From: DASWJZ01 sp038211615
GTDB lineage: Bacteria; Pseudomonadota; Alphaproteobacteria; Rhizobiales; Afifellaceae
Length of the DNA stretch: 64,000 nt
NCBI GenBank assembly: GCA_038211615.1
Contig: JBBQVL010000006.1
Span: 25,498 to 89,497 of the forward strand
Direction: 5' to 3'
The notes under the pieces are model-generated. The model worked only from the letters and a program-made list of their open reading frames with translations. It was not told the origin of the DNA and searched no databases. Of the stretch, positions 62,778 through 64,000 are shown one piece after another; position 1 is the stretch's first letter; each line of letters begins with the position of its first letter. Made by a program: the position numbers and the translations under genes.

Positions 62778-63565
62778 CACCTCATGTTCTCTTCGGAGCG
62801 CGGCTCGTAGCTGGTGAAGTCGACGAGCGTGCCGAGCATCTGCAGGTAGGCGACGAGCGCATCCATCTCCGTGATGCGGGTCGGATCGCCGTCGAAATCG
62901 CGCGCCACCGCCTTGGGACCGTAGTGCTTCAGCAACTCCGTCTGGTCGGCGCCCGGGTTTGCCTGGGTGCTGAGATCGGCGAGCGCCGCGTGGATCATCT
63001 CCTCGGAATAGGGGACACCGACATCGGCATTGGCGCGGAGGTCGTCCTCGATCTCGCCGAGCGGCAGATCGGTGGTCGCGAGATGCGGGTAGCCCGGCAT
63101 GATGGAGGCCGGCACGACCGAGCGTGGGTCGATCAGGTGCTGGACATGCCATTCATCCGAATAGCGGCCGCCGACGCGCGCAAGATCGGGGCCGGTCCGC
63201 TTCGATCCCCACTGGAACGGGTGGTCGTACATCGACTCGGCGGCGAGGCTGTAATGGCCGTAGCGCTCCACCTCGTCGCGCATCGGGCGGATCATCTGGC
63301 TGTGGCAGAGGTAGCATCCCTCGCGCGTGTAGATGTTCCGCCCCGCGAGCTCGAGCGGCGTATAGGGGCGCATGCCCTCCACGTGCTCAATCGTGTTCTG
63401 CAGGTAGAAGAGCGGCACGATCTCCACGATGCCGCCGATAGTGACGACAAGCAGCGAGAGGACGAGGAGCAGCGTGGCGCTCCGTTCGATCTTCGCGTGG
63501 TTGCGAAACACCCAGCGGTGATGCGGCAGTTCGTCCTTGGCTTCGAGGTTTGACATCGGCGTCAC
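62777..63565 (-). CDS. ccoO: cbb3-type cytochrome c oxidase subunit II (CcoO/FixO)
   Basis: 262-residue membrane-anchored monoheme cytochrome c. After one transmembrane segment (ATLLLVLSLLVVTIGG) the heme motif CYLCH lies in EGCYLCHSQMIRPMRDEVERYG, with distal Met residues in ASIMPGYPHL. ATG at 63565 overlaps the ccoN stop by four bases; a second ATG is three codons in. Confidence 0.96.
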   Translation of the reverse strand: MTPMSNLEAKDELPHHRWVFRNHAKIERSATLLLVLSLLVVTIGGIVEIVPLFYLQNTIEHVEGMRPYTPLELAGRNIYTREGCYLCHSQMIRPMRDEVERYGHYSLAAESMYDHPFQWGSKRTGPDLARVGGRYSDEWHVQHLIDPRSVVPASIMPGYPHLATTDLPLGEIEDDLRANADVGVPYSEEMIHAALADLSTQANPGADQTELLKHYGPKAVARDFDGDPTRITEMDALVAYLQMLGTLVDFTSYEPRSEENMR

Positions 63566-64000
63566 TCCGCCGGCTGGAGGGCGCCCATGGCGCGCTCCTG
63601 CCTTAGATCGCCACGGATCGTTTTCCAGACGTTGAAGGCCATGATGAGCGCGCCGCTCAGGTAGAGCAGGCCGCCGAACGCGCGGATGAGATAGTAGGGG
63701 TGCATCGCGGCGACGGTCTCGACGAAGGCGTATTGCAGGAAACCCAGCTCGTCATAGGCGCGCCACATCAGTCCCTGCATGATGCCGGAGACCCACATCG
63801 CGGTGATGTAGAGAACGATGCCGAGCGTCGCGACCCAGAAATGCCAGGATGCCAGCCGGTCCGAATACAGGCCCTTCTTCTTCCACAGCACGGGGAACAG
63901 GTAGTATAGCGCGCCGAAGGTGATGAAGCCGACCCAGCCCAAGGCGCCGCTGTGCACGTGGCCGATGGTCCAGTCGGTGTAGTGGCTCAGGGCGTTGACC
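63562..64000 (-). CDS. ccoN: cbb3-type cytochrome c oxidase subunit I (CcoN/FixN), C-terminal part
   Basis: Only the last 145 or so residues are inside the window; the gene runs off the right edge. The fragment includes DWTIGHVHSGALGWVGF, typical of the CcoN region near the heme-copper site, then three transmembrane segments and a short cytoplasmic tail. CcoN holds the heme b / heme b3-CuB oxygen-reduction centre. It is the first known gene of the ccoNOQP operon here; its promoter is outside the window. Confidence 0.95.
   Translation of the reverse strand, partial: VNALSHYTDWTIGHVHSGALGWVGFITFGALYYLFPVLWKKKGLYSDRLASWHFWVATLGIVLYITAMWVSGIMQGLMWRAYDELGFLQYAFVETVAAMHPYYLIRAFGGLLYLSGALIMAFNVWKTIRGDLRQERAMGALQPAE

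Overview
The window is about 64 kb of GC-rich DNA from an alphaproteobacterium, most likely a member of the Hyphomicrobiales (Rhizobiales). This rests on the murA / DUF2948 / hisD / UPF0262 / maf / yacG / tRNA-Phe block, on fixLJ and fixK next to a fixGHIS / fixNOQP (cbb3 oxidase) cluster, and on promoter-like sites of the form TTGAC-N17-CTA. The genus cannot be named from the sequence alone. Almost every antisense or alternate-frame open frame, including some of 600-1184 codons, is a high-GC shadow of a real gene and was left out.

Layout. (1) 1-8.5 kb, housekeeping: a methyltransferase and a cupin overlapping by four bases, tRNA-Gly(CCC), a DUF763 protein, a Kup potassium importer next to a CPA1-type K+/H+ antiporter, and a membrane glycosyltransferase. 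(2) 8.6-16.7 kb, core block: a small conserved-looking protein, murA, DUF2948, hisD, UPF0262, maf, yacG, an MMPL-type exporter, a secreted hypothetical protein and tRNA-Phe(GAA). (3) 16.8-52.4 kb, a catabolic region that is almost entirely ABC importers plus hydrolases and oxidoreductases. (4) 52.6-64 kb, the microaerobic module: a single-receiver regulator, fixJ, fixL, fixK, a universal stress protein, ccoS, ccoI, ccoH, ccoG, ccoP, ccoQ, ccoO and the end of ccoN.

The catabolic region holds four leftward units. Cluster A (24018 to 16780) is a Tat-exported binding protein, two permeases, an ATPase, a FadR-type GntR regulator, an NTF2-like protein and an amidase broken by a frameshift. Cluster B (35726 to 24574) is a sister GntR regulator, a binding protein, two permeases, an M28 peptidase, a TIM-barrel isomerase, an ATPase, a second M28 peptidase, an atypical ketol-acid-reductoisomerase-like protein and an M20 amidohydrolase. 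Cluster C (39128 to 35879) is a split UxaA-type sugar-acid dehydratase with two TIM-barrel isomerases. Cluster D/E (39773 to 51056) is an ABC importer with no ATPase of its own, a Gfo/Idh/MocA dehydrogenase, an IclR regulator, an operon of M24 peptidase, second Gfo/Idh/MocA, SDR and a beta-keto-acid cleavage enzyme (BKACE), and a divergent N,N-dimethylformamidase large-subunit homologue.

The most interesting signal is regulatory. The regions upstream of the cluster D binding-protein gene (43142-43198) and of the M24/BKACE operon (49321-49378) carry the same module: a leftward TTGAC-N17-CTACC promoter followed by a GTCC-N7-GGAC palindrome of IclR type. A third, weaker copy overlaps the start of the iclR gene. 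This ties importer, amide/peptide hydrolase, dehydrogenases and BKACE into one probable pathway whose substrate is unknown. Clusters A and B similarly carry FadR-type TGGTNNNACCA-like sites just downstream of predicted promoters, matching their paired GntR regulators. In the microaerobic module a FixJ-type CTACGTAG site precedes fixK and a FixK/FNR box precedes ccoG.
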